The translations under genes and the position numbers were made by a program. The notes beneath the pieces are model-generated. The model was not told where the DNA came from. It made no database searches and worked only from the letters and a program-made list of their open reading frames with translations. This document shows positions 9,278-17,928 of a DNA stretch of 64,000 nucleotides, piece after piece. Source of the DNA: Atlanticothrix silvestris CENA357 (GTDB taxonomy: Bacteria > Cyanobacteriota > Cyanobacteriia > Cyanobacteriales > Nostocaceae); NCBI RefSeq assembly GCF_016056295.1, contig NZ_JAECZB010000001.1:211508-275507 (forward strand), given 5' to 3'. Every line of letters starts with the position of its first letter. Position 1 is the stretch's first letter.

Positions 9278-10300
9278 TTGTTAGCAGCATTACTGTACGG
9301 TCAAGAAGATTTACGTTTAGAACAGGTTACTGACCCCACTCCAGCAGATGGGGAAATAGTGATTCAAGTAAGGACAGCCACTACTTGTGGTACAGATTTA
9401 AAAGTCTGGCGGCGCGGTGGTCATGCCAAGATGCTGAAGCCGCCGACATTATTTGGTCATGAGGCAGCAGGGCAAATTGTAGCATTGGGAGCAGGCGTTA
9501 ATGGTTGGCAAATAGGCGATCGCGTCGTAGCTAATAATTCAGCCCCCTGCATGAAATGCTTTTTTTGTCAACATCAAGAATATTCGTTATGTCCGAATTT
9601 GACATGGAATAACGGGACTTTTGCGGAGTACTTAAAAATTCCCGCAACCATAGTACAGCATAATTTATTGCGAGTTCCCGATGAGTTGCCGTGGGAATTG
9701 GCAGCCATGACGGAACCTTTAGCTTGTGTACTGCACGGTGTAGCCCGTTCTAACATTAAACCCCAAGACAGAGTAGTTGTGTTGGGAGATGGAGCCATTG
9801 GGCTGATGTTTGTGGCAGCTTTAGCTGAAATTACTGAAGTGTTGCTTTGGGGAGGAAATGACCATAGATTAGAAATTGGTCAAAAATTCGGTGCAGCTAA
9901 AACCTTTAACTATCATCAAATTTCAGATATTGCCGGTGTGGTAAAACAATTCACCCAAGGCTGGGGTGCAGATGTGGTGATTGAAGCCACTGGTGTACCC
10001 AGCGTTTGGGAAACTGCGATCGCTTGTGCCCGTCCTGGTGCTACTGTCAATTTATTCGGTGGCTGCCCACGAGATAGCACTATTACAGTTAATACAGAAC
10101 AGCTGCACTACAGCGAACTTACTCTTAAAGGAGTATTTCACAACACTCCCAAATATGTGCGGGCGGCGCTGTCACTAATTGCGAGTCGTAAAATACCTTT
10201 TGAATTACTCATCAGTGAACAGCGTAAGTTAAAAGACTTAGAGCAGGTGTTTTGTGACATGAAGGCACGAAAGGTAATTAAGGTAGCAATGATTCCTTAG
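9278..10300 (+). CDS. Zinc-dependent alcohol dehydrogenase (MDR family)
   Basis: A 340-residue medium-chain dehydrogenase. Catalytic zinc ligands are visible as C37 (TTCGTD) and H61-E62 (GHEAAG). The structural zinc site has four cysteines at 91, 94, 97 and 105. The NAD(P)-binding glycine motif is VVLGDGAIG near residue 167. It resembles sorbitol/threonine-type dehydrogenases and the substrate is not known. A TTG at 9278 begins the conserved N-terminus, and no ATG is available at that point. The stop overlaps by four bases the stop of the convergent sterol-desaturase-like gene. Confidence 0.88.
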   Translation: MLAALLYGQEDLRLEQVTDPTPADGEIVIQVRTATTCGTDLKVWRRGGHAKMLKPPTLFGHEAAGQIVALGAGVNGWQIGDRVVANNSAPCMKCFFCQHQEYSLCPNLTWNNGTFAEYLKIPATIVQHNLLRVPDELPWELAAMTEPLACVLHGVARSNIKPQDRVVVLGDGAIGLMFVAALAEITEVLLWGGNDHRLEIGQKFGAAKTFNYHQISDIAGVVKQFTQGWGADVVIEATGVPSVWETAIACARPGATVNLFGGCPRDSTITVNTEQLHYSELTLKGVFHNTPKYVRAALSLIASRKIPFELLISEQRKLKDLEQVFCDMKARKVIKVAMIP

Positions 10301-10809
10301 TGTTTTGCAGGCTCCCCAGTCTTCCAGAAATTAAGCCTCATCAGCCTTAACCAGCGTAACCAAGTTTGTGCCGGCTGCTCAAAGAAAGTAAAAATATCAC
10401 CGTAACCCAAGCTAGTTTTGTGATGGTGTAACCAGTGCCTCTCAGGAGTAGTAATAAATAAAAGCTGGCATAAGATATTCACCAATTTTGGAGTTTGCCA
10501 ACCTAAGACACTTATATGTCTCCACCAAACGTGAAACTGACCAAGTAATAATCCAGCAATTACACCGATGGGAGAGAAAGACCACAGAAGTACAGCCATG
10601 ATTAAATAAGGCAATGCTCCCAGTATCCCATCTAAAAGAACCTGAGAATTAAATGTCAAAATCGCGTAGTGGCGGAAATCTTTTTTCCAGGAGTGGTGTG
10701 TTCTGAGGTGGAGGCTACCAAAAACATGCTCAGGTACGTGGTAGCAGAAGGTCGATAGAAAATCGCCAAAAAACAATAACAGCCAAGCAACAGCTATAGC
10801 CTCAAGCAT
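10297..10809 (-). CDS. Sterol desaturase/fatty acid hydroxylase-like membrane protein
   Basis: A 170-residue membrane protein with histidine clusters typical of di-iron membrane oxygenases: HLRTHHSWKKDFRHY near residue 33, HVWWRH near 93, and HWLHHHKTSLGYG near 126. Two to three hydrophobic segments lie between them. At 170 residues it is shorter than most family members (about 250), but all clusters seem present. The substrate is probably a lipid or isoprenoid. It converges on the alcohol dehydrogenase gene with a four-base overlap. Confidence 0.8.
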   Translation of the reverse strand: MLEAIAVAWLLLFFGDFLSTFCYHVPEHVFGSLHLRTHHSWKKDFRHYAILTFNSQVLLDGILGALPYLIMAVLLWSFSPIGVIAGLLLGQFHVWWRHISVLGWQTPKLVNILCQLLFITTPERHWLHHHKTSLGYGDIFTFFEQPAQTWLRWLRLMRLNFWKTGEPAKH

Positions 10810-11243
10810 TTACAATCCTCACATTCAGTAAGAAAACTCCACAAAAAAGATGCAGATATAATGCTGGGTGCATCGACACCTATAATTTTTAGACTCTCTA
10901 AGCAGCTGTGCAGCTAGTTCGGCTCAGAGTACTAAGTAACTTAGGCAGTTGCAGTTTCAAGAATCTATAATCCTCAATTTAGGAAACAACAACTTGTGGG
11001 AGTTTGTGATCTGGCTTTTGGCTTTAGATTTATGAAATTGATACATCTAATTACTGATAGGTATACCGTACTTTGTTGTCTTCACATCATAATGTTCTTA
11101 CGAAGACATACGGTATAAGCAAAGATTGAGTTAAAAATAGTACAAATTTAGGTTAACGGCTAGGGGCTAGGGGCTAGGGATTAGAGGTTAGGGAAGAATT
11201 TTCCCTACCTATGCCCAATTCCCTATGTCCAATGGCCTATCTT
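10810..11243. other. Intergenic region with a long hairpin and G-rich repeats
   Basis: 434 bases without a gene. It holds the promoter side of the sterol-desaturase-like gene, a two-step hairpin at 11062-11117 (listed separately), and GGCTAGGGG-type tandem repeats at 11157-11195. A pyrimidine-rich stretch after those forms an imperfect inverted repeat with them just downstream of ilvB. Confidence 0.7.
11062..11117. other. Two-step inverted repeat (possible structured RNA or operator)
   Basis: Outer arms TATACCGTA (11062-11070) and TACGGTATA (11109-11117) are perfect. Inner arms TGTCTTC (11077-11083) and GAAGACA (11102-11108) are also perfect. A six-base bulge lies on one side and the loop has 18 bases. 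It lies 127 bases beyond the ilvB stop and 250 bases before the next gene's start, so it could be a terminator-like element, a small RNA or a protein site. Confidence 0.4.
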
Positions 11244-13151
11244 CTACAACTTATTACCGCACTCAGAGCAGAAGTTATGGTTGGGCTGATTTGTTGTACC
11301 GCAATGGCTGCAATAAACTGGTTCTACTGCGGCTTTTGGTAGTTGTTTAGGCAAGCCAATCATCTGGGCATTGCTCTTACCTGGTGCTACCATTGGATAG
11401 CAGTTTTCGTCTCTGGTAACTCGCACATCTACGATTACTGGGCCTTGGTGTGCTAGCATTTCGGCGATCGCATCTTTTAACTGAGCGCGATCGCTAATTA
11501 CCATCCCCTTGATCCCATAAGCTTTAGCCAACAATTCTATATCTGGCATCCCTACTTCCATATTTGAGCAGGAATAACGCTCGCCGTAAAAGGCTTGTTG
11601 CCACTGACGTACCATTCCCTGCCAGCCGTTATTCATAATCACGGTCTTGACATTAATACCATATTGTGCAAGTGTACCAAGTTCCTGCAAACACATTTGG
11701 AAACTAGCATCGCCGCTAATACAAATAACTTCTTCATCAGGGAAGGCAACTTTAGCACCCATTGCCGCAGGTACGCCGAAACCCATTGTTCCCAAGCCGG
11801 CACTAGAAATCCAGCGTCTTGGGCCATTTTTAAGGAATTGTGCTGCCCACATTTGATGTTGACCGACATCTGTGGTGTAGAAAGCGTGGGGCGCTTGGCT
11901 ACCAACTTCTACAATGACTTCTTGGGGTGAGATACTGTCAGAGTGCTGCGGTACTTCTAAAGGATAATCTTGCCGCCAGCGGTTAACTAGGTTTAACCAC
12001 TCTTCGGTTTGATTGGGTCTATTTTTGATTCCTAATTGTTTGCACCGACGCAACAATTCAACCAATACATGGCGCACATCACCGACGATAGGAACTTCTG
12101 GAACCCGATTTTTGCCAACTTCTGCGGGGTCAATATCGATGTGAATGACTTTAGCGTGAGAAGCAAATTCATCTAATTTACCAGTCACTCGGTCATCAAA
12201 TCTGGCTCCGACGCAGATTAGCAAATCACAATCGGTAACAGCGAAGTTGGCGTAGGCTGTGCCATGCATTCCCAACATGCCCAACGCCAAGGGATGATGC
12301 TCATCGAAAGCACCAATACCCATCAAAGTTGTAGTAACAGGAATTTGGAATAACTCAGCTAGTTCTTTAACTTCTGCGTGAGCATTAGCAGCGATCGCAC
12401 CCCCACCCACATACAATAATGGACGGCGACTTTCACGAATCAACTGAATTGCACCATTTATTTGGCGAGGATTTCCCTTCAATGTCGGACGATACCCCCG
12501 CAACTTGACTGAGCCTGGTTCTACAGGTACATAGTCAAATTCTTCTAATGCCACATCTTTAGGCACATCAATTAAAACTGGCCCCGGTCTTCCAGTACTG
12601 GCGATGTGAAAGGCTTCGGCAACAATCTGTGCCATATCTTTGGGGTCACGCACTACATAAGAGTGTTTGACTACAGGTAGGGTAATCCCATAAATATCGG
12701 TTTCTTGAAACGCATCCGTACCAATCGATGCCCGTGGGACTTGTCCTGTAACCACAATCATCGGGATTGAGTCCATATAGGCTGTGGCAATACCTGTCAC
12801 CAAGTTAGTTGCACCGGGGCCTGACGTACCAAAGCAGACTCCAACTTTGCCAGTGGCGCGGGCATAGCCATCAGCGGCGTGGGCTGCACCTTGTTCGTGC
12901 CTCACTAGGATATGTTTAATCGCGCCAGTCGCTTCTACCTTGTACAGGTCATCGTAAATCGGTAGGATTGCCCCACCTGGATAACCAAAAATATATTCAA
13001 CGTCGTGGCGCAGGAGGCTGTCAAGTAGAGCAAAGCCACCAGATGCCCGTTTGGGTGTTGTCACATCTGATGCTTTGGAAACAGCAGACTGGACTTGATT
13101 CTCGGTCTGTGAGGGACTAGTTAGGGAAGGCAGGCGCACTGTCACGGTCAA
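11244..13151 (-). CDS. ilvB: Acetolactate synthase large subunit with C-terminal zinc ribbon
   Basis: A thiamine-diphosphate and FAD enzyme that catalyses the first common step of valine, leucine and isoleucine synthesis. The N-terminal [15 protein letters not shown] with the nearby Glu of [18 protein letters not shown], and the cofactor motif GDASFQMC...NN near residues 485-515, are intact. At 635 residues it exceeds the usual ~570-600. A ~40-residue N-terminal extension precedes the catalytic domain, and the last 22 residues form a CSHC...CSEC zinc ribbon that is not part of the standard enzyme. No regulatory subunit gene is adjacent. Confidence 0.95.
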   Translation of the reverse strand: MTVTVRLPSLTSPSQTENQVQSAVSKASDVTTPKRASGGFALLDSLLRHDVEYIFGYPGGAILPIYDDLYKVEATGAIKHILVRHEQGAAHAADGYARATGKVGVCFGTSGPGATNLVTGIATAYMDSIPMIVVTGQVPRASIGTDAFQETDIYGITLPVVKHSYVVRDPKDMAQIVAEAFHIASTGRPGPVLIDVPKDVALEEFDYVPVEPGSVKLRGYRPTLKGNPRQINGAIQLIRESRRPLLYVGGGAIAANAHAEVKELAELFQIPVTTTLMGIGAFDEHHPLALGMLGMHGTAYANFAVTDCDLLICVGARFDDRVTGKLDEFASHAKVIHIDIDPAEVGKNRVPEVPIVGDVRHVLVELLRRCKQLGIKNRPNQTEEWLNLVNRWRQDYPLEVPQHSDSISPQEVIVEVGSQAPHAFYTTDVGQHQMWAAQFLKNGPRRWISSAGLGTMGFGVPAAMGAKVAFPDEEVICISGDASFQMCLQELGTLAQYGINVKTVIMNNGWQGMVRQWQQAFYGERYSCSNMEVGMPDIELLAKAYGIKGMVISDRAQLKDAIAEMLAHQGPVIVDVRVTRDENCYPMVAPGKSNAQMIGLPKQLPKAAVEPVYCSHCGTTNQPNHNFCSECGNKL

Positions 13152-13284
13152 ACCTCAGACGATAGCTAAGTTAACGCTTAAATTCTGTAGTTAAGATTTC
13201 ATTTTAATTGAAAAGTTAAATCAAATGTTGATGTAACTTTCTATTTTAAATATGAGAACGGACTATTATTTTAATATTATTTGG

Positions 13285-14544
13285 TTAAAGTACATCTTGT
13301 AAGACTCTACGGGTATTTTGCCAAGCCCAAACACCCACAACTACCACCACAACACTCATCCCCACCAATACAGTTCGCAAGCCTAAAGCATCAGTTAATG
13401 GCCCTGTAATCGCTAAGGGTGCTGATAGGGCAATATTAACAGCATGATTTTGAAAGCCGAATACTTTACCGTGCATATTAGGCGGTGTTTGCTGTTGAAT
13501 TAAGGTTTGCATAGGTACGCCAATTAAGGAAGCTCCTAAACCCAAAAAAGCACAAAGTCCTAAGGCTATTAACAGGTTGTGGGTAAAAGTGAATAATCCT
13601 AAAACCAGTGCCATCATTAAAAATCCTAGTAGGGGTAAAGGTTTGTGATGAAATTTTTCACCCCAGTGCCCTAAAATAGCTGCACCCAATACCATACCTA
13701 CCCCAGCCGCTGCCAAGAAAAAGCCAAATTGTTTTTCTTTTAAGCCAAACTCTTCTGCTAATCTAATCGTTAGTACTGTTAATGCTGCAAATACGCAATA
13801 CAGAGTTGTTAGTTGCAACATGGCGTTTAATACTAAACGATTTTTCCGCAGATAGCGCAAACCCTGTTTAAAGTCTGTCCAAGGATGGATTACCGCCTGA
13901 TTATCGCTAACGGATTTGTTTTCTCGAAAATTAATCGGTTGCATAATCCCAGCGGATAAAAGATATAACACCCCGACTACAAGCTCTTGACCATAGTTCG
14001 GCCCTAACCAATTTTTAGCTGCACTTAATATTGGCTCACCGATCGCAAAGCCGATAATTAAGGCTCCCATCATAGTGCTGCTAAAAAGGGCATTAGCTGC
14101 TAATAAATTCTCTTTTCGTACCAAAAGTGGGATGGCGGCTTGTTCCGCTGGCGCAAAAAATTGCGTCAAGGAGGAGATGATAAAAACAAATATCAGCAGA
14201 ACTACGAACTCTTTGGGAAAAAGAGGAATCCCTAATATCATTAATCCCCGCACTACATCAGAGCCGACCATAATGAGTTTTTTCGGGAAGCGGTCAACAA
14301 AAACACCACCAATAGAACCAAATAAGATCGCTGGTATTGTAAACGCCACCATTAAAGTTGAGTACATGGAGTTTTCCGTCCCAGGAGGGTGCGGATAATT
14401 TTCCAGCAAAGCAACCATTAAAACGAAAAAGATTTTATCTCCTAACTGGGACACTAATTGTCCAATCCACAGGAGCATAAAAGAACGATTTTTGAGGACG
14501 GTGCCAAACCCATTATTAACAGCAGCCGGTTCAGTTGGAAACAT
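13285..14544 (-). CDS. MFS transporter (EntS/MFS_3-like)
   Basis: A 419-residue major facilitator protein with about 12 hydrophobic segments. The N-terminal NRSFMLLWIGQLVSQLGDKIFF and the loop GGVFVDRFPKKLIMVGSDVVRG between segments 2 and 3 are typical of the MFS_3 (enterobactin-exporter-like) branch. It is probably a proton-driven efflux or export protein of the plasma membrane with an unknown substrate. It lies 133 bases upstream of ilvB on the same strand, though a shared function is not evident. Confidence 0.85.
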   Translation of the reverse strand: MFPTEPAAVNNGFGTVLKNRSFMLLWIGQLVSQLGDKIFFVLMVALLENYPHPPGTENSMYSTLMVAFTIPAILFGSIGGVFVDRFPKKLIMVGSDVVRGLMILGIPLFPKEFVVLLIFVFIISSLTQFFAPAEQAAIPLLVRKENLLAANALFSSTMMGALIIGFAIGEPILSAAKNWLGPNYGQELVVGVLYLLSAGIMQPINFRENKSVSDNQAVIHPWTDFKQGLRYLRKNRLVLNAMLQLTTLYCVFAALTVLTIRLAEEFGLKEKQFGFFLAAAGVGMVLGAAILGHWGEKFHHKPLPLLGFLMMALVLGLFTFTHNLLIALGLCAFLGLGASLIGVPMQTLIQQQTPPNMHGKVFGFQNHAVNIALSAPLAITGPLTDALGLRTVLVGMSVVVVVVGVWAWQNTRRVLQDVL

Positions 14545-14711
14545 TTAGGTACTTAGGAATTAGTGACTAAGGTAGATGGGGAACTAAAGTCAAGCGGTAG
14601 GTGGGAAAGTATAGCAGTGGAAAAATTTCACCCTATCACTTGATCGCCTGAACACTCCACCGTAAAATCCCTTTTATTTCTCACTCCTGTTGGCTCATTC
14701 TGTTTTCCGGA

Positions 14712-15311
14712 CTATTTTTCTTCATAGTGTTTTATCAGTAAATGTAAAAATTCGGCTGCACTCAGGCGAACTTGTATGGGAGGAATATTAACAGATGAAT
14801 CTATGCACCAGCCTGTGACTGTTTGTGGCGATCGCCACAAAGATAAATGGTCTACTGGTGGTTGTGCGTAAAAATTATTTTGCCCACTACCCAGCAGTGC
14901 AGAACTCCAGTGTGTGAAATAATCATGACTCAAGCGATGAATCGGAAAATTACCCCATAGTGGTACTCCCCATCCATCTATAGCAATAAATGCTTTGACA
15001 TGACCGCCTAAAAGTTGCCACTTCCAAGCCGCAGCGATCGCTCCAACCACACCAGCACTAAAGCTAATGAATATAATTGGCGATTCTAGCTTATCCCCTA
15101 AGCGATCGCGCAAAAACTGCAAAATGTGCAGTGATGATAAAGCCAACAAACCTTGTCCTGGAAGAACCACTATATTTACTTGATTCTCACAGATTGAGTC
15201 ATCAGCATCTGAATCTAACCATCCTGATATAAAGCTTTGGGTTAGTTCTGCATCATGGATTCCAGGACAAATGATTATGCTTGTTTGTGATTTCGTATTT
15301 AAAGATTTCAC
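14712..15311 (-). CDS. Small alpha/beta-hydrolase-like protein
   Basis: A 199-residue protein with a short alpha/beta-hydrolase core: an N-terminal strand IIICPGIHDAELT, a nucleophile-elbow-like IFISFSAGVVG near residue 83 (S-F-S-A-G), and a His near the C-terminus in PVDHLSLWRS near 152. The lid region is minimal. Similar cyanobacterial proteins are usually annotated only as hypothetical. Activity is plausible but unproven. It is monocistronic as far as can be seen. Confidence 0.65.
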   Translation of the reverse strand: MKSLNTKSQTSIIICPGIHDAELTQSFISGWLDSDADDSICENQVNIVVLPGQGLLALSSLHILQFLRDRLGDKLESPIIFISFSAGVVGAIAAAWKWQLLGGHVKAFIAIDGWGVPLWGNFPIHRLSHDYFTHWSSALLGSGQNNFYAQPPVDHLSLWRSPQTVTGWCIDSSVNIPPIQVRLSAAEFLHLLIKHYEEK

Positions 15312-15658
15312 AATTCTACAATTAATTTATTGGCATTCAATTTTACTAAGTTTATAAGTGTTTTTTGGTAGATATAGTGCAGAAAAAATTAGCTCATGGA
15401 TTCAAACTTGCCACTTAATTATATAAAAATTTCATTTTTGTTTAAATCAGTTAATAGATACAGGATATGAAAAATTTTATTTTCCAATACTCAGTATGTA
15501 GTAATAACCCCACGTATGTCTTTCGAGATATTGTTATCATTCTTATAGTCATCCTATCCCCCCGGATAGGATAGCAGTTCACGAGTCAGAGCAAAAATAA
15601 TGCTATGTTCTAGCTAAATATGCTCTCCACTCTGGTTATATTGAGTGAGGAATTAATT
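15312..15658. other. Divergent intergenic region before the ferrochelatase-like gene
   Basis: 347 AT-rich bases between divergent genes. They contain the C-tract palindrome at 15551-15572 that is listed separately. An in-frame ATG at 15620 lies here but lacks a ribosome site. Nothing else is recognisable. Confidence 0.6.
15551..15572. promoter_or_regulatory. C-tract palindrome, candidate metal-sensor operator
   Basis: Perfect 9-bp arms ATCCTATCC and GGATAGGAT flank CCCC, giving a run of six C. It lies 87 bases before the GTG start of the ferrochelatase-like gene. A C/G tract inside an inverted repeat is the layout known for operators of the CsoR/RcnR family of copper, nickel and cobalt sensors. 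The link is inference, since the exact sequence was not compared with known sites. Confidence 0.45.
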
Positions 15659-16777
15659 GTGGTTGCCACGCCGGAAAAACTGCACGCCACCCACGAGCAT
15701 CTATCAAATCAGGATCGAGTAGCCGTATTACTCATGGGCTACGGCGAAGTCGAAAGCTACGAAGATTTCGCTAATTATAATGAACAGGCTTTAAATCTAC
15801 TAACAGCAAAATTTGCACCAGTACCAACTTGGGTTTATCCTCCCTTAGCCAAACTACTGGCATTATTTGATCGCCATGAGTGGGGACATACACACCATGA
15901 TTTTATTTCCCCACATAATGCTATTTTTGAACAGCAACGCGCTGGTATCGAAAAGCAATTACAAGCCAAGTGGGGTGATAGCGTCCAAGTTTTCAAAGCC
16001 TTTAACTTCTGCGCTCCTTTTTTACCAAATCAAGTTCTGGCAGAAATTCAAAGCCTTGGCTTCGATAAACTTCTAATTTACCCACTATTGGTTGTTGATT
16101 CTATTTTCACCAGTGGAATTGCGATCGAGCAAGTGAACAATGCTTTAGCCGATATGGCTGATGGTGAACAGCATTGGGTGAAAGCACTACGTTACATCCC
16201 TTCGTTTTTCAACGAACCAGCCTATATAGACTTGATGGCTCATTTGGTTGAGGAGAAAATTAACGCTGACTTAGCAACAGCTTATCTACCTTCTCAAATC
16301 GGTATTGTATTAATGAACCACGGTTGTCCTCACAAAGCCAAAGGTTTCACCTCTGGGATTACCGAAAGTCAAGCACTGTACGATTTGGTTCGTGACAAAT
16401 TGATTAACCGCTATCCTTTAATTTCTGTGGGTTGGCTAAATCATGATACACCTTTAATTGAATGGACGCTGCCAAATGCAGAGCAAGCAGCTAATAACCT
16501 CATTCAATTGGGGGCAAAAGTAATAATCTTTATGCCAATTGGCTTTGCTACAGAAAATCACGAAACTTTACTGGATGTCCACCATATCATCCATGCTTTA
16601 GAGAAAAAGCATTCTGGTGTAGACTACGTGCAGATGGCGTGTGTCAACGACCACCCAGAGTTTTTGGCAATGGCCGCTGAGTGGGCGAATGCTCATATTG
16701 CTGAGTTGAAGAACGAGCAAGCTGCAACGGTTAACCCGCAGTTAGCAGCCACTCATCATCATCACCATCATCACTAA
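15659..16777 (+). CDS. Ferrochelatase-family protein with natural C-terminal His7 tail
   Basis: A protein of about 372 residues resembling the ferrochelatase/HemH two-lobed chelatase fold. The N-terminal VAVLLMGYGEVESYEDF corresponds to the VLLLNLGGP start of HemH. The C-terminal GFATENHETLLDV corresponds to the GFVSDHIETLYEI region with the catalytic Glu. It diverges strongly from the standard cyanobacterial HemH and lacks the chlorophyll-binding-like tail, so its metal and tetrapyrrole substrate are uncertain. The protein ends in seven consecutive histidines. GTG at 15659 is chosen because GAGG sits 8 bases upstream; an ATG at 15620 has no ribosome site. Confidence 0.75.
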   Translation: MVATPEKLHATHEHLSNQDRVAVLLMGYGEVESYEDFANYNEQALNLLTAKFAPVPTWVYPPLAKLLALFDRHEWGHTHHDFISPHNAIFEQQRAGIEKQLQAKWGDSVQVFKAFNFCAPFLPNQVLAEIQSLGFDKLLIYPLLVVDSIFTSGIAIEQVNNALADMADGEQHWVKALRYIPSFFNEPAYIDLMAHLVEEKINADLATAYLPSQIGIVLMNHGCPHKAKGFTSGITESQALYDLVRDKLINRYPLISVGWLNHDTPLIEWTLPNAEQAANNLIQLGAKVIIFMPIGFATENHETLLDVHHIIHALEKKHSGVDYVQMACVNDHPEFLAMAAEWANAHIAELKNEQAATVNPQLAATHHHHHHH

Positions 16778-16794
16778 AAAATATTGACGCTACG

Positions 16795-16986
16795 CTGGTC
16801 AGTTGTCAGTTGTGAGCTATTACGGTCTTCTCTCGAACGCAGTGGCTTCCCAGCGAGTAACTAATCCTCGCGTAGCGTATCCGCAGGATTCACCCTTAAG
16901 GGTCAGTTGCTTTTGATCTGATTTAATACATCAACGCCACTTAATGCCAGTTGCTAACTGACAACTGACCACTGACAACTGACAAA
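16795..16986. repeat. Long intergenic inverted repeat (TCAGTTGTCAGTT family)
   Basis: GGTCAGTTGTCAGTTGTGAG near 16798 is complementary to the CAACTGAC-rich block at 16953-16984, with a copy of other dispersed repeat sequence between them. It fills the gap between two convergent genes and could form a large hairpin that ends transcription from both sides. The same family recurs near 49786-50075, 51131-51180 and 53425-53625. Confidence 0.65.
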
Positions 16987-16989
16987 ACT

Positions 16990-17535
16990 TTAAGCAACAC
17001 CTCGTAGCTTACGAGTGTTATCAACTAAACTTTGAGCAAACTGATCAAATCGTTGGGAAAGTTTTTCATCCAGCAGTTTGCCTTCAGGATTAAAAGCACC
17101 CCAAGCCTGCCCAATTGCAATTTGCTCTGGAATTACCCATCCGTGTACCCATCTCATAATTAGCCTAAGGTCATTTAGGGCGTTGCTATTAGATTGACCA
17201 CCCAATACACTAATTAATCCTGTGACTTTCGCAGACAGCTCATCAAAGCTCATCAAGTCAAGAGCGTTTTTGAGAACACCACTAACGCCACCGTGATATT
17301 CAGGTGTTGCCAAAATTAATCCATCGGCGTTACGAACAGCATCACGTAACCGCTGAACGTCTGGGTATTGTGGATACTCTTTTCCACCATCACAAAATGG
17401 TAAATTTAGCTGCCGTAGATCTAATATTTCTACCTCTGCACCTAAAGCTTCTACCCGTTGCGCTGCGACTTGCAAAGCTAACTGGGTATAAGATTCGGGT
17501 CTTAAGCTACCACCAAGTCCAGTAATTTTAACCAT
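16990..17535 (-). CDS. NADPH-dependent FMN reductase family protein
   Basis: A 181-residue flavodoxin-fold oxidoreductase. GLGGSLRPESYT at the N-terminus is the FMN phosphate-binding loop, and LATPEYHGGVSGVLKNALD near residue 78 is the family's second flavin-binding segment. Such enzymes (SsuE, chromate or quinone reductase types) reduce flavin, quinones or oxidised metals with NAD(P)H. The specific substrate cannot be read from the sequence. A palindrome 65 bases upstream suggests dedicated control. Confidence 0.88.
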   Translation of the reverse strand: MVKITGLGGSLRPESYTQLALQVAAQRVEALGAEVEILDLRQLNLPFCDGGKEYPQYPDVQRLRDAVRNADGLILATPEYHGGVSGVLKNALDLMSFDELSAKVTGLISVLGGQSNSNALNDLRLIMRWVHGWVIPEQIAIGQAWGAFNPEGKLLDEKLSQRFDQFAQSLVDNTRKLRGVA

Positions 17536-17928
17536 AATTCACAATTCACCCAGCAATATTAACTAAATTGGCTACCATAACCAGAATTTTTAAAATGCGT
17601 AGTCATTATGACTATGTTTATAGTAGCGATTTATCTTTTCATAGTCAAATTACAATTCCATTGAGCTTGTTCCCCAATTCTGATTTATGACTTCCCAGTC
17701 ATAAACGTTATAATTTCTAACCTAACAAGTTTTAATTTGTAATCATCTAACCAAAGATGAAAATTAGCCTCAATGAAAGTATGCATTCCTTGAGTAGCAT
17801 GAAGAATGTTTTTGCGTAGAAGTTAGACTAGATTAGACAATAGTGATTTCCAGTTATTGCGATTTTTGCTAGAAGAATAGGCATAAAACCAGCGCTTGGC
17901 TGATGCCACCAGACAAAGGGTAATTATT
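17536..17928. other. Divergent regulatory region between FMN reductase and ftsH
   Basis: 393 bases without a gene. They contain a perfect 15-base palindrome at 17600-17614 close to the reductase. The remaining ~300 bases must include the ftsH promoter and leader. No other motif was recognised. Confidence 0.6.
17600..17614 (-). promoter_or_regulatory. Palindrome upstream of FMN reductase, candidate operator
   Basis: TAGTCAT and ATGACTA meet around one central T, a perfect 15-base palindrome 65 bases before the reductase start. A further half-site CATAGTCA lies near 17640. Spacing fits a promoter-overlapping repressor or activator site. The regulator is unknown. Confidence 0.45.

Noticed and set aside
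10900..10960. Possible tRNA-like fold in the gap before ilvB
   Set aside because: No GTTCGA T-arm with a matching acceptor stem could be paired. No tRNA was found in any gap of the window by eye.
11639..11930. Overlapping frames on both strands inside ilvB
   Set aside because: They are shadows of the well-conserved ilvB reading frame.
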